Shown piece by piece: positions 11,662-21,194 of a stretch of 64,000 nt of DNA. The position numbers and the translations under genes were made by a program. The stretch is from the NCBI RefSeq assembly GCF_003318275.1, contig NZ_QOCH01000015.1:97608-161607 (forward strand), written 5' to 3'. How positions within the stretch are numbered: position 1 is the stretch's first letter; each line of letters starts with the position of its first letter. A model generated the notes under the pieces. The model searched no databases. It was not told the origin of the DNA and saw only the letters and a program-made list of their open reading frames with translations. This stretch comes from Marinobacter sp. F3R11. GTDB taxonomy: Bacteria > Pseudomonadota > Gammaproteobacteria > Pseudomonadales > Oleiphilaceae.

Positions 11662-13191
11662 ATGAAAGCCTCATTACAATTAAAGCTGGGTCAGAGCCTG
11701 ACAATGACGCCCCAGCTGCAACAGGCAATCAGGCTTCTGCAGTTATCAACTCTTGATCTCCAGCAGGAAATCCAGCAAGCCCTGGAGTCCAATCCCCTGC
11801 TGGAAAATTCGGAGGATGACGAGCAGGCTGAGCTGCCTTCCGCCGATAGCGATCAGAATCAGGACACGGCCACCCTCGAAACGTCTGCCGAAGCGGTTAC
11901 TGATACATCCAGCCCGGACTGGGATGAAAACGAAAACGGCCCGGACTGGCAATCTGAAAATGAGATCCCGGACACGCTTCCCGACGATCTTCCCGTTGAT
12001 ACTGCCTGGGAAGATGTTTACCAGTCCGCACCAGCTCCCGCTGCGCGGAATGACGACGAGAACGACCACGATTTCGAAACCCGGAACTCTCCGACCGAAA
12101 CCCTTAGAGATCATCTTGAGTGGCAACTCAACCTGACACCCATGAATGATAGGGATCAGGCAATCGCCCACGCCCTGATGGATGCGGTAGACGAGCGCGG
12201 ATATCTCACCAGCCCAATCGAGGACATCTACGCCGGCCTGACCGACGATACCGATGAAGACCCTCTTGAGATGGACGAAGTCGAAGCTGTTTTACGCCGG
12301 CTGCAACACTTCGATCCACCGGGAGTTTTTGCCCGGGACCTTCAGGACTGCCTGCTGATCCAGCTTAACCAGCTACCACCGGAAACCCCCTGGCTTGCCC
12401 AGGCGCGGCTCGTCATCACCCACTACATAAACCTGCTGGGCAACCGTGATTATGCCCAGCTGCTCCGCCGCAGCCGCCTTAAAGAAGAGCAATTGCGCGA
12501 TGTGCTTGCGCTGATCACCAGCCTCAACCCGCGGCCCGGCGACATCATCGACCGAACCGAGCCGGATTACGTCATTCCCGATGTTATCGTGCGCAAACAC
12601 AACGGCCGCTGGCGCGTAGAGCTGAATCCTGAAATTGCTCCACGCATACGCGTGAATGCGAGCTATGCTTCATTAATAAGACGTGCCGATAGCAGCGCTG
12701 ATAACACTTATCTTCGCGACCAGCTTCAGGAGGCCAAGTGGTTTATAAAGAGCCTGCAAAGCAGAAATGAAACCCTGCTGAAAGTTGCTACACGTATTGT
12801 TGAACATCAGCAGGGGTTTCTGGACTATGGGGAAGAAGCTATGAAGCCGCTGATTCTCTCGGATATTGCCCAGGTTGTGGAAATGCATGAGTCCACCATT
12901 TCCCGTGTGACTACACAGAAATATATGCACACACCACGTGGCATCTTTGAGCTGAAGTACTTCTTCTCCAGCCACGTCAGTACAGACGAAGGCGGTGAAT
13001 GCTCCTCCACCGCTATTCGCGCCATGATCAAAAAGCTGATTGCAGCGGAAACACCGAAAAAGCCATTGAGCGACAGCAAGATTGCGGCCATGCTTGGAGA
13101 ACAGGGAATCAAGGTAGCTCGACGTACGGTTGCAAAATATCGCGAGGCGATGCACATTCCGCCCTCGAACGAACGCAAACGCCTGGTTTAA
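11662..13191 (+). CDS. rpoN: RNA polymerase sigma-54 factor
   Basis: Sigma-54, which directs RNA polymerase to -24/-12 promoters that need AAA+ activators, for example nitrogen and flagellar genes. I choose the ATG at 11662 because [26 protein letters not shown] aligns with the family start; an ATG two codons earlier is possible. The order is: glutamine-rich activator region I (1-50), an acidic region II (about 50-130), the core-binding region, a helix-turn-helix ([19 protein letters not shown]) and the RpoN box [10 protein letters not shown] near the C terminus. Length 509 is typical. Confidence 0.96.
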   Translation: MKASLQLKLGQSLTMTPQLQQAIRLLQLSTLDLQQEIQQALESNPLLENSEDDEQAELPSADSDQNQDTATLETSAEAVTDTSSPDWDENENGPDWQSENEIPDTLPDDLPVDTAWEDVYQSAPAPAARNDDENDHDFETRNSPTETLRDHLEWQLNLTPMNDRDQAIAHALMDAVDERGYLTSPIEDIYAGLTDDTDEDPLEMDEVEAVLRRLQHFDPPGVFARDLQDCLLIQLNQLPPETPWLAQARLVITHYINLLGNRDYAQLLRRSRLKEEQLRDVLALITSLNPRPGDIIDRTEPDYVIPDVIVRKHNGRWRVELNPEIAPRIRVNASYASLIRRADSSADNTYLRDQLQEAKWFIKSLQSRNETLLKVATRIVEHQQGFLDYGEEAMKPLILSDIAQVVEMHESTISRVTTQKYMHTPRGIFELKYFFSSHVSTDEGGECSSTAIRAMIKKLIAAETPKKPLSDSKIAAMLGEQGIKVARRTVAKYREAMHIPPSNERKRLV

Positions 13192-13245
13192 TTCGGGCAC
13201 GCCTTACAGATTTCACTGGCGCAGCTACAGGTGTCAGTACCCAGG

Positions 13246-13262
13246 CCGGCTCCCAGAGCCGG
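13246..13262 (+). other. GC-rich hairpin in hpf leader
   Basis: CCGGCTC (13246-13252) and GAGCCGG (13256-13262) form a 7-base-pair stem with a 3-base loop, 24 bases before hpf. No U run follows, so this is not a standard terminator; it could tune read-through from rpoN or mRNA stability. Confidence 0.35.
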
Positions 13263-13286
13263 AACGGATAACAACAGGAGACGTCT

Positions 13287-13595
13287 ATGCAACTCAATAT
13301 TTCAGGCCATCACGTAGAACTGACTCCCGCCCTGAAGGATTATGTGTCTGAAAAGTTTCAACGACTGGAGCGGCACTTCGACCACATCAGTAACTGCCAG
13401 GTGACACTGGAAGTAGACAAGGTTCGTCAGATAGCAGATGCAACGCTCCACGTGGTTGGCGGTGAGATTCACGCAAAGGCGGAAAGCGAGGACATGTACG
13501 CAGCTATTGATGGCCTTATCGATAAGCTTGACCGACAGATCCTCAAGCATAAAGAAAAGAGTGTAGACAGGATGCAGGGAAACACCGCCCGTTAG
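13287..13595 (+). CDS. hpf: Ribosome hibernation promoting factor, short form
   Basis: Binds the 30S decoding region in stationary phase and helps form inactive 100S ribosomes. The 102-residue length marks it as the short HPF type, without the C-terminal dimerisation domain of long HPF. The beta-alpha fold is visible: MQLNISGHHVELTPALKDYV, then helix KFQRLERHFD, then VTLEVDKVRQIADATLHVVGGEIHAKAE and helix MYAAIDGLIDKLDRQILKHKEK. AGGAG lies 9 bases before the ATG. The rpoN-hpf-ptsN order is common in gammaproteobacteria. Confidence 0.94.
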   Translation: MQLNISGHHVELTPALKDYVSEKFQRLERHFDHISNCQVTLEVDKVRQIADATLHVVGGEIHAKAESEDMYAAIDGLIDKLDRQILKHKEKSVDRMQGNTAR

Positions 13596-13627
13596 GCGGC
13601 TGTTTTCAGGCAAGTCATCTAATCAGA

Positions 13628-13660
13628 CTGCGACGCGGACAACGTGTCGCAGTTTTTTTT
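13628..13660 (+). terminator. Rho-independent terminator after hpf
   Basis: CTGCGAC (13628-13634) pairs with GTCGCAG (13646-13652), followed by eight T residues (13653-13660). It sits between hpf and ptsN, 20 bases before ptsN, so ptsN probably depends on read-through or its own start site. Confidence 0.85.
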
Positions 13661-13680
13661 AACGGAAGCGCGGTCGATTC

Positions 13681-14151
13681 ATGAGCGACACATCCCTGAC
13701 AATAGACAACATTCTTGCGCCGGAACTGACCCTGTGCAAGGTACCCGCATCAAGTAAAAAGCGGGTTCTGGAGTTCATTGCCGAGCAGATCCGTCAGCAT
13801 AATGATTCACTCGGCGAGAGCCAGATTTTCAACAATCTGATTGCTCGTGAACGGCTGGGCAGTACCGGAATCGGCCAGGGGATCGCCATCCCCCACTGCC
13901 GCCTGGAAGGGCTTGAACACGTGATAGGCGTTTTGATAACGCTGGAAGAAGCCGTAGAGTTTGATGCTATTGATAACCAGCCGGTGGACCTGGTTTTTGC
14001 ACTTGTTGTGCCGAAAGAAGCTACCAGCGAACATCTGGAGTTGCTGAGCCAGCTCGCGGAGAAGTTCAATGAAAGGACGTTTTGCGACAGCCTCAGGCAA
14101 TGCGAAAATGCACAGACACTATACCAACGCATGACGGCCGCAAACGGCTGA
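13681..14151 (+). CDS. ptsN: PTS IIA-like nitrogen regulatory protein
   Basis: EIIA-Ntr, the output protein of the nitrogen phosphotransferase chain (PtsP, NPr, PtsN), which in other bacteria controls potassium transport and stress genes rather than sugar uptake. The 156-residue protein has the phosphoacceptor histidine at H72 in IAIPHCRLEGLEH, matching H73 of E. coli. The family segments GSTGIGQGIAIPH and PVDLVFALVVPKEA are clear. It overlaps no gene and is followed 29 bases later by rapZ. Confidence 0.95.
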   Translation: MSDTSLTIDNILAPELTLCKVPASSKKRVLEFIAEQIRQHNDSLGESQIFNNLIARERLGSTGIGQGIAIPHCRLEGLEHVIGVLITLEEAVEFDAIDNQPVDLVFALVVPKEATSEHLELLSQLAEKFNERTFCDSLRQCENAQTLYQRMTAANG

Positions 14152-14180
14152 TATCCACTCTGGCAACAGGCTGTTTCACC

Positions 14181-15065
14181 ATGAAGCTTATCATCGTCAG
14201 TGGCCGGTCCGGTTCCGGCAAGAGTACCGCTCTTCACGTATTGGAAGATCTGGGATACTACTGTATTGATAACCTGCCTATCGGGCTCCTGTTCCCGCTT
14301 ACCCGGGAGGCGGCCAACCAGAGCGCACCGGGGCGGCTCGACAAGATGGCGGTCAGTATTGATGCCCGTAACCTGTCCGGGGAACTGGCCAATTTCGAAG
14401 AAATCTATCGAAAGCTCCGCCGAGATGACATTCAGGTTGAGGTTATCTATCTGGATGCCGATGAGCAGTCCCTTTTACAGCGCTTTCACGCCACCCGTCG
14501 CAAGCACCCTCTGAGCGATGACAAAACCTCACTCCGAGAAGCTATCAGCAACGAAAAAGCTCTGTTGGAACCACTATCAAAGCTTGCAGATCTTTACATC
14601 AACACCAAAGGGCTGTCGATGTACGAACTCAGGGATATGGTGAAGCAGCGAGTAGCAGGCCGCAAAGGTCAGGAGCTTGCCCTGCTGTTTCAGTCCTTCG
14701 GTTTCAAACACGGCGTACCACTGGATTCTGATTACGTATTCGATGTGCGCTGCCTGCCCAACCCTTATTGGGATGCCAGTCTGCGTAAATTTACAGGCCT
14801 CGATCAGCCGGTAGCAGAGTTTCTGGAGAAAGAACCAGCAAGCCGTAAAATGGTAAACGACCTTATTGCGTTTCTGGAAAACTGGATTCCCTCTTTTGCA
14901 GACAGCAATCGCAGCTACATGACCATTTCCATTGGATGCACTGGCGGTCAGCATCGCTCGGTTTACGTCTGTGAACAGCTGGGACGTTATTTTCGCGAAC
15001 ATAGCAGCAATGCACAGGTACGTCATACAGAACTGCCGCACTTGCAGACCCGGAACGAGGTCTGA
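14181..15065 (+). CDS. rapZ: RNase adapter protein RapZ
   Basis: P-loop nucleotide-binding protein. In E. coli it hands the sRNA GlmZ to RNase E and so sets glucosamine-6-phosphate synthase level. The chosen ATG at 14181 gives 294 residues and places Walker A at 8-16 (GRSGSGKST); a frame extension upstream overlaps ptsN and is unlikely. Later marks are FDVRCLPNPYWDASLRKFTGLD and, near the C terminus, the CTGGQHRSVYVCEQL loop of the RNA-binding domain. GlmZ itself is not seen here. Confidence 0.94.
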   Translation: MKLIIVSGRSGSGKSTALHVLEDLGYYCIDNLPIGLLFPLTREAANQSAPGRLDKMAVSIDARNLSGELANFEEIYRKLRRDDIQVEVIYLDADEQSLLQRFHATRRKHPLSDDKTSLREAISNEKALLEPLSKLADLYINTKGLSMYELRDMVKQRVAGRKGQELALLFQSFGFKHGVPLDSDYVFDVRCLPNPYWDASLRKFTGLDQPVAEFLEKEPASRKMVNDLIAFLENWIPSFADSNRSYMTISIGCTGGQHRSVYVCEQLGRYFREHSSNAQVRHTELPHLQTRNEV

Positions 15066-15071
15066 CCCAGA

Positions 15072-15341
15072 GTGATACGCCAGCAGATTATTATCATTAA
15101 CAAGCTTGGGCTGCATGCCCGGGCCACAGCAAAACTGGTTGCAACTGCATCGGCTTTCGATTGCTCCGTCAGGATCTGCGGCAAAGGCCGTGAGGTCGAT
15201 GCAAAAAACATTATGCAAGTCATGATGCTCGCGGCCAGCAAGGGTACCGAAGTAGAGCTTGTGGCTGACGGCCCGGGTGAGCAGGAAGCTGTTGAAGCCT
15301 TGGTCGCGCTGATAAACGATTACTTCGGGGAAGGCGAGTAG
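15072..15341 (+). CDS. ptsO: Phosphocarrier protein NPr
   Basis: HPr-like carrier of the nitrogen PTS that passes phosphate from PtsP to PtsN. The protein is 89 residues from a GTG at 15072 that lies 6 bases after the rapZ stop; GAGG lies upstream inside rapZ. The phosphorylated histidine is H15 in NKLGLHARATAKLV. The second helix region around NIMQVMMLAASKG corresponds to the HPr Ser46 area. The ptsN-rapZ-ptsO order matches E. coli and Pseudomonas. Confidence 0.94.
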   Translation: MIRQQIIIINKLGLHARATAKLVATASAFDCSVRICGKGREVDAKNIMQVMMLAASKGTEVELVADGPGEQEAVEALVALINDYFGEGE

Positions 15342-15401
15342 CCCGCCATTTTTCAAAGCACGCCCCTGCAACTCTTTCTCACGTACAGCGGCTAACTCCG
15401 T

Positions 15402-15407
15402 TATAAT
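15402..15407 (+). promoter_or_regulatory. Candidate -10 element for mgtE
   Basis: A perfect TATAAT lies 29 bases before the mgtE start. The -35 region is poor. A start here would give a leader of only about 20 bases, too short for a magnesium riboswitch. Confidence 0.45.
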
Positions 15408-15435
15408 GCAGGCGTTTTCTGAGCGTAGGTGATTC

Positions 15436-16797
15436 ATGTCCGATATTCTGGAAAAAAGTCAGGCCCGCCAACGTTTACGCTCACTGAGTGAAGCGCTGGA
15501 CAGTGGTGCCCTGAAACAGGTCGCCCGTATCCTCAATGGTGGTTTGAGCCCCAGCGATATCGCTCACCTACTCGAATCCTCTCCGCCACGGCAGCGTGCC
15601 CTGCTATGGAATCTTGTAGATAAACAACTCGAAGGCGAAGTTCTCCAGTACCTCAACGAGGACATTCGTGCCGAATATCTGAGCCGGCTGAACGCTCAGG
15701 AACTGGCGGATATCATCGAGGACTTCGAGTCCGACGATGTCGCCGACCTTCTGCAACAGCTGCCGGATACAGTGATCCAGGAAGTTCTGGACACCATGGA
15801 TGAGCAGGACCGGCGGCGGGTTGAAGAGGTACTGTCCTACCCGGATGATACCGCTGGCGGTCTGATGAACACGGACACCATCACCGTGCGCCCGGACCTG
15901 AGCATTGATGTAGTCTTGCGGTACTTGCGCCGACACAGAGCGCTGCCACCAATGACCGACAGCCTGATTGTGGTCAGCCGCCGTGACGAGTTTATCGGCG
16001 TGCTTCCCATCACAAAAATGCTGGTATCCAATCAGACCGCCACAGTGCGGGAGGTCATGGACACCGATATAGAACCTATACCCGTCACTCTTTCGGACAC
16101 CAAAGTGGCCCACCTTTTTGAGCGCTATGATCTTATTTCTGCGCCGGTGGTAAACTCAGAGGGACGGCTGCTGGGCAGAATTACCATCGATGACGTGGTG
16201 GATGTTATCCGTGAGGATGCTGACCACTCACTGATGAGTATGGCGGGCCTGGATGACGACGAGGATACTTTTGCACCGGTCTGGAAAACCACCCGGCGCA
16301 GGGCTGTGTGGCTGGGCGTTAATCTCGTCACTGCCTTTATTGCCTCCGGGGTTATCGGTGTGTTTGAGGATACCATTGACCAGGTTGTCGCCCTTGCCAT
16401 ACTGATGCCAATCGTCGCCAGCATGGGAGGCATAGCTGGCAGCCAGACTCTCACCCTCGTTATCAGGGGGATGGCTGTAGGGCAGATCAGTGCGGCGAAC
16501 GTGGGCTGGCTGCTGAACCGCGAGTTTCTTTCAAGCATCCTCAACGGCGTGCTTTGGGCAGGACTGGTAGCTGCTGCGGCCATGATCTGGTTTCAGGATT
16601 TGACGATTGGTGCAATCATTGCCGCTGCGCTGATTATCAATCTGGTTGCGGCCGCCTTAGTGGGCACGGTACTGCCGTTGTTCCTGAAATCCCGCAATAT
16701 AGACCCGGCATTGGCCGGCAGCGTTATACTGACAACAGTCACAGATGTGGTTGGCTTTACGTCTTTCCTCGGCCTGGCCACCCTCTTCTACGCCTGA
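15436..16797 (+). CDS. mgtE: Magnesium transporter MgtE
   Basis: Homodimeric Mg2+ channel of the inner membrane, gated by cytoplasmic Mg2+. The 453-residue protein shows an N-terminal superhelical domain (about 1-130, including YLSRLNAQELADIIEDFESDDVADLLQQLP), two CBS domains (about 135-255, starting at PDDTAGGLMNTD), a connecting helix and five membrane segments from about 285 on. The pore-lining family segment is present as MPIVASMGGIAGSQTLTLVIRG. It has its own candidate promoter after npr. Confidence 0.94.
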   Translation: MSDILEKSQARQRLRSLSEALDSGALKQVARILNGGLSPSDIAHLLESSPPRQRALLWNLVDKQLEGEVLQYLNEDIRAEYLSRLNAQELADIIEDFESDDVADLLQQLPDTVIQEVLDTMDEQDRRRVEEVLSYPDDTAGGLMNTDTITVRPDLSIDVVLRYLRRHRALPPMTDSLIVVSRRDEFIGVLPITKMLVSNQTATVREVMDTDIEPIPVTLSDTKVAHLFERYDLISAPVVNSEGRLLGRITIDDVVDVIREDADHSLMSMAGLDDDEDTFAPVWKTTRRRAVWLGVNLVTAFIASGVIGVFEDTIDQVVALAILMPIVASMGGIAGSQTLTLVIRGMAVGQISAANVGWLLNREFLSSILNGVLWAGLVAAAAMIWFQDLTIGAIIAAALIINLVAAALVGTVLPLFLKSRNIDPALAGSVILTTVTDVVGFTSFLGLATLFYA

Positions 16798-16819
16798 TCC
16801 GACTAATCTGGAATGAACA

Positions 16820-17344
16820 ATGATCGACAGTAACCAAGATGAGGCTCCGCAATACTCGGGGCCCAGCAAATCCCAGCTCAAGCGAGACATGCACGCACTC
16901 CAGGATATTGGCAAGCGCATGATGGAGCTGAGCGATGAGCAGCTTGATACACTCAGCATCAGCGACACCCTGAGAAACGCTATCGAGGAATCTCGCCGAA
17001 TCCGGCAGAATGAAGCCAGGCGACGCCATCTTCAGTACATAGGCAAAATCATCCGTCAGGAAGATGATCCTGAAGCAGTTCAAAGGGCTATTGATGCCTT
17101 CGACTCAGGAAGCGTGGAACATACCCGTCGCCATCACCTGGCTGAACGCTGGCGTGATCGTATGATTACCGAAGGGGATTCCGTGGCAGGTGAGTTCTTC
17201 AGTTATTGCCCTGGTGCCGATATACAACACTTGCGCAACCTTGTTCGCAACGCCCGTAAAGATCTGGAAAAACAGAAAAATACCGGGCAGGCCCGCAAAC
17301 TGTTCCGCTACCTGCGAGAATGCGTTGACGAAGCGGAAGCCTGA
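16820..17344 (+). CDS. darP: Ribosome biogenesis protein DarP (YjgA family)
   Basis: Small basic, mostly helical protein of the DUF615/YjgA family. E. coli DarP associates with late 50S assembly intermediates. The 174 residues include the family features SKSQLKRDMHALQDIGKRMMELS near the N terminus, RRRHLQYIGKIIRQED in the middle and the C-terminal RNARKDLEKQKNTGQARKLFRYLRE. It lies 22 bases after mgtE and converges on yhdP with a 21-base gap. In Pseudomonas its neighbours are tldD and pmbA, which are absent here. Confidence 0.9.
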   Translation: MIDSNQDEAPQYSGPSKSQLKRDMHALQDIGKRMMELSDEQLDTLSISDTLRNAIEESRRIRQNEARRRHLQYIGKIIRQEDDPEAVQRAIDAFDSGSVEHTRRHHLAERWRDRMITEGDSVAGEFFSYCPGADIQHLRNLVRNARKDLEKQKNTGQARKLFRYLRECVDEAEA

Positions 17345-17365
17345 TTTTCTGCCTGAGGCAAAAGG

Positions 17366-20300
17366 CTAGTTACCGGTATCAAAAACCTGTCGAAGGTCCA
17401 CTTTGGGGTCGTCCCAGGAGCCGGTGACATTGTAGGTTGCGCTGGTCAGTTTGCTCAACGGATCACCCAGCACCTTGTCCAGCACAAACAGGGCTCCGCC
17501 TATCGGCGCACTGGCGCCCATCAGCAATGCAGCCAGAGGCAGGTTCTGGGTCAGTGGCAAAACGACTACCAGACGCATATCAAGCACCCCGTCGGTGAGG
17601 TTTGTGGAACCACTGAGCTTGAATGCTCCTGATGGTCCCACTACCTGAAGTTCCGGGTCCATGGTCAGCAGGCCCTTTTCCAGCAGTGCCTTACCCGAGA
17701 TAGCATCGAACGCAACACCGCGTTCATACAGGTCGGAAAAGTCCAGCTTTAACCTGCGCCATAGAGTGTCTGCGTTGAGCAGGTTGAATACCCGGAACAC
17801 CTGGGCACTGTTGTTTCGTTCCAGAATCACACCATCATCAAGCCGCAGACTGACGGCGCCGCTGAGCTCCGCTATGTCAAACTCGTCCGGCCTACCGGGC
17901 CAGTCCAGTTCCAGTTGAATGTCCGTCTGCTTATTGGAGAGCGGAATATCGGTATCGAACAACTCACCCAGATCCGCCACCGCTCCACCGGCTACGGACC
18001 CTGAAAACTGGCTGGTCTCCCGGTTATCTACAACACTCCATGTCATATCACCCAAAAGCGTAAGAGACTTCAGGCGCCCCTCAATCCCGGTGATATTCAG
18101 CTGATCAGGCTCTGGGCGCACCTGGAACGACCAGCTCCCCAGGCTGTCTTCATTAAGCTGCAGCTCGGAAATGGCTATATCAACATCGGGCCAGTTCGCG
18201 ATATCCATTGCCCGGAAAGCCTCCAGCTGCTGATCAATCGTCAGCAGTTCCGGCGTCTCGGTTCCCGCGGAGTTATCCCGGGTAAGGCGTAGTACTTCAA
18301 AGTTTGCGGTTATCGGTCGGTCATCGTCCGGGAACACCACCCGGCCAACCGCTCGCTCGGAGCGGGTCGTGACAATCCAGCGATCAGCCAGCTCCAGAGC
18401 CTCCAGATGAATATCCGAGAGTATCTCTTCACCAAGATACAGCTTGCTAAACGTCAGCTCCACGCCTGAGCTTTTGAGCAGAAGATCGAAAATCGCCCGA
18501 TCCTCCCAGCTTCCCTTAATGCTGATCCCGCTGGCTGCCTCGGGATTGATTTCCGCAACCAGAGGCGAGATTTCTTCCGGTTTCTTCGAAAACGGGCCGG
18601 GCCAGTCAATCGCCAACCCCTCAAGGCTTGAGCGAACGACAATTCGCGACCTCGCCTCCTCAGCCACATTGAGCTCTGCAGAGTAGCCAGTTCTGCCTTT
18701 CAGCCCGTAACCGCCCTCTTCTGCCCCGCCATTGTGTTCAGTATCTGAATCCAGCAAGCCGGTCTGACGAAGAGCTTCGGGGACAGATAGAGAACCGGTC
18801 TGGCGGATAGTAAGTGCACGTTTGCCGGAACTGTTGCCTGCCGGTGGCTGGCTGAAACTAACCTTGACGGGCTCGCCCAGAAACCTTGCATCCAGAGGGG
18901 GACCAGAAAAGCCCTCGGTTGAGTGGAATTTTACGGCCCCCGAAATTGCCTCCCAGTTCAGGTCTGCCTCGGAATATTCTATAAAGCCATTCGAGGTACT
19001 GACCTCAGCTGCCACAACCACATCGCCAGCGCCTGCAAGAGGCAGATCAATGTCCAGATCAAGCTCGTAATCACCGCCATATTTCAGGCTTGCAGCCTGA
19101 GGTCCGGCAATATCTCCAAATGGGCTATTTGCCATCCAGAATGCAATGGAATCACCAGGAACGGGAGCTGATACGTCTACCCGGACAAGGGCACCTTCAT
19201 CACCGGGAATAACCGCTACGGTACCTGGATTCAATAAAAGCCCACCGGTTTTACCGGACTCAAGGGACACCAGAGTCTCCCCATTCTGTATGGAGACTCT
19301 CCCTCTGGCTTCCGTCACCTCGGGCCACTGTTCATCATATAAAACAGTGCCATTTCCGAACTCATACCACATGGATGAAACAAAAGAACCCGAGGGCGCA
19401 TCTCTGCCAATCTGGCCGTGGCCGTAATACACGCCCGACGTAATATCAGCCTTCTGGATAGCGGTGGTCAGCCACTCATACAATCTATCGTCCACGACCT
19501 TTTCCGGAACAAACGCACCCAACATAGAAGCGTCGCCATTCTCAACGGCCACACGAAGCCCGAGATTGTCCTCTCCCTGACGGTCCAGTTTCAGATCAAA
19601 TGCACCGGTCAGACGGGTGCTGTCGTTCTCGCCATTGCGATAGCTCATGCGTATATCGTCTGCATATACGCGGGTTACGGGACCATCCAGCTTCCAGGCC
19701 ACGCTGGCATCAACCTCGGACATTGACCACACGCTGCCAAACAGCTCGGGAAAGGCGAGAGTAACCGGCTCCTCTCCAGACCGGACCATTACATATCCAG
19801 TACTCTGGTCAACATAGATAAAGCCGTTAACACCACTCACTGCAGGAGCCCCCTGGTAGGCAACAGCTCCAGCATCCCGGAGCTTTCCCGAGAACTCAAA
19901 ACTGTTCTCGCCCTTCCCGGGGACACTGATTTTCATATCATCGAGAAAGCCAGAAGGCTGGTAGTGTTCGAGCGCCTCAGCTGCGACATCTGGCAACAAG
20001 GGTAGCGCACCAACCAGGTTCCTTAGCGGGTTCAGCGGCAAAGCGTCGGCTGTGATCGTAATTCCACCCGTGTCAGGCAGCAACCTCAGACTGAATGGCG
20101 AAACCTCATCCCCATTCCAGGTCCATGAAAGTTGCTTGAGATGCCATTCACCAATGGTTTCCTGGCGGTTTCCGGGCTCAGCCGCCACCTCCATCACAGC
20201 AGAATGTCGACGCCATCCAAAACGGGCACTGATATCTTCCAGCGGCGCCAGAGATTCTGCACCAACACCCAGCTGAAGATAAGGCGTTCTCACCGTTCCG

Positions 20301-21154
20301 CTGACTTGCTGCAAGGTTCCTTCACGAAAGGTAAGCCAGGCTTCGCCACCCAGGTCGAACCCTTCTACGCGAATATCCCGCCACTTGTATTCGTCAACGA
20401 GTCCATCGAACAAGCGTCCGGAATCCACATCGAGGTACAACTGACCGGTAAAGTCACCACGGAAGAAGTGTTTTCCCACCAGAGTAAAGCTGGCAAGCTG
20501 TTGGGTTGTTGCTGATTGCATGGCCCGCCCCGACGCGTGGAACAGGCCCTGGTGGTATATCAGGTCGAGCTGGGGAATATCCAGGTGCCGGAGCTGACCT
20601 TTATGATCGCGGATTCCCAGGCTTACACGGGTTACTTTTATGTAGGGGTCCGACAGCCATTTACGGGCAGCTTCGAGCCAATACCGGAACCGGTTGCTGA
20701 GCGACGCCGGCACATCAGCCCCCCGAAGGCCCAGGTCACCACTGTTTTTCTGGTTCAACGTCAGTTCAAGCCCTTCGGCTTCAAAATCCTCAAACACAAT
20801 CCGGAAACGCATTAGCGAGGCCAAAGCATCAAACCGAATGGTCAGATGCTGAAGACTCAGCACTCGCACCCCGGAATCAGGGTTGGTAACTTCTATATCC
20901 TGGGCAGTAAAAGACGGGTCGAGCCAGAACCAGCGAGAGGAGAGCTTGCCAATGCTTACTTCATGGCCCAGGCGGGCGGAAAGCTCGCTGGAAAGGTCAT
21001 CCCGGAAGGTGTCGATATTATGGGTAAGCTGCCGGCCAATCCCCGCATAGAGCGCAAACAACACCAGAATAATCACCAACAACCACCAGACAGCGCCGCT
21101 AAGCAGCGCCATCAAACGGATAGGTGAGCGTTCAGTAGAAGACGTTCCGGGCAT
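17366..21154 (-). CDS. yhdP: AsmA-like bridge protein YhdP
   Basis: Very large (1262-residue) inner-membrane anchored protein of the AsmA-like family. YhdP, TamB and YdbH are thought to form hydrophobic-groove bridges that carry phospholipids to the outer membrane. One N-terminal membrane segment lies at about 20-40 (WWLLVIILVLFALYAGIG). A long repeating beta-rich part follows (repeating beta-groove), and a C-terminal AsmA-like segment near 1100-1262 includes FSDLYERGVAFDAISGKALLEKG and the end stretch ATYNVTGSWDDPKVDLRQVF. It follows rng by 40 bases in the same operon, as in E. coli. Confidence 0.93.
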   Translation of the reverse strand: MPGTSSTERSPIRLMALLSGAVWWLLVIILVLFALYAGIGRQLTHNIDTFRDDLSSELSARLGHEVSIGKLSSRWFWLDPSFTAQDIEVTNPDSGVRVLSLQHLTIRFDALASLMRFRIVFEDFEAEGLELTLNQKNSGDLGLRGADVPASLSNRFRYWLEAARKWLSDPYIKVTRVSLGIRDHKGQLRHLDIPQLDLIYHQGLFHASGRAMQSATTQQLASFTLVGKHFFRGDFTGQLYLDVDSGRLFDGLVDEYKWRDIRVEGFDLGGEAWLTFREGTLQQVSGTVRTPYLQLGVGAESLAPLEDISARFGWRRHSAVMEVAAEPGNRQETIGEWHLKQLSWTWNGDEVSPFSLRLLPDTGGITITADALPLNPLRNLVGALPLLPDVAAEALEHYQPSGFLDDMKISVPGKGENSFEFSGKLRDAGAVAYQGAPAVSGVNGFIYVDQSTGYVMVRSGEEPVTLAFPELFGSVWSMSEVDASVAWKLDGPVTRVYADDIRMSYRNGENDSTRLTGAFDLKLDRQGEDNLGLRVAVENGDASMLGAFVPEKVVDDRLYEWLTTAIQKADITSGVYYGHGQIGRDAPSGSFVSSMWYEFGNGTVLYDEQWPEVTEARGRVSIQNGETLVSLESGKTGGLLLNPGTVAVIPGDEGALVRVDVSAPVPGDSIAFWMANSPFGDIAGPQAASLKYGGDYELDLDIDLPLAGAGDVVVAAEVSTSNGFIEYSEADLNWEAISGAVKFHSTEGFSGPPLDARFLGEPVKVSFSQPPAGNSSGKRALTIRQTGSLSVPEALRQTGLLDSDTEHNGGAEEGGYGLKGRTGYSAELNVAEEARSRIVVRSSLEGLAIDWPGPFSKKPEEISPLVAEINPEAASGISIKGSWEDRAIFDLLLKSSGVELTFSKLYLGEEILSDIHLEALELADRWIVTTRSERAVGRVVFPDDDRPITANFEVLRLTRDNSAGTETPELLTIDQQLEAFRAMDIANWPDVDIAISELQLNEDSLGSWSFQVRPEPDQLNITGIEGRLKSLTLLGDMTWSVVDNRETSQFSGSVAGGAVADLGELFDTDIPLSNKQTDIQLELDWPGRPDEFDIAELSGAVSLRLDDGVILERNNSAQVFRVFNLLNADTLWRRLKLDFSDLYERGVAFDAISGKALLEKGLLTMDPELQVVGPSGAFKLSGSTNLTDGVLDMRLVVVLPLTQNLPLAALLMGASAPIGGALFVLDKVLGDPLSKLTSATYNVTGSWDDPKVDLRQVFDTGN

Positions 21155-21194
21155 CGTTTTATGTCACACCCAGTGCCGGTAACCCGCCCCGGGA

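Noticed and set aside
15342..15435. Magnesium riboswitch ahead of mgtE
   Set aside because: The leader after the TATAAT is only about 20 bases, too short for an M-box, and no fitting structure was seen.
17345..17365. Terminator between darP and yhdP
   Set aside because: A small hairpin exists (TGCC-TGA-GGCA), but T residues precede and A residues follow it on both strands, the wrong polarity for termination in either direction.
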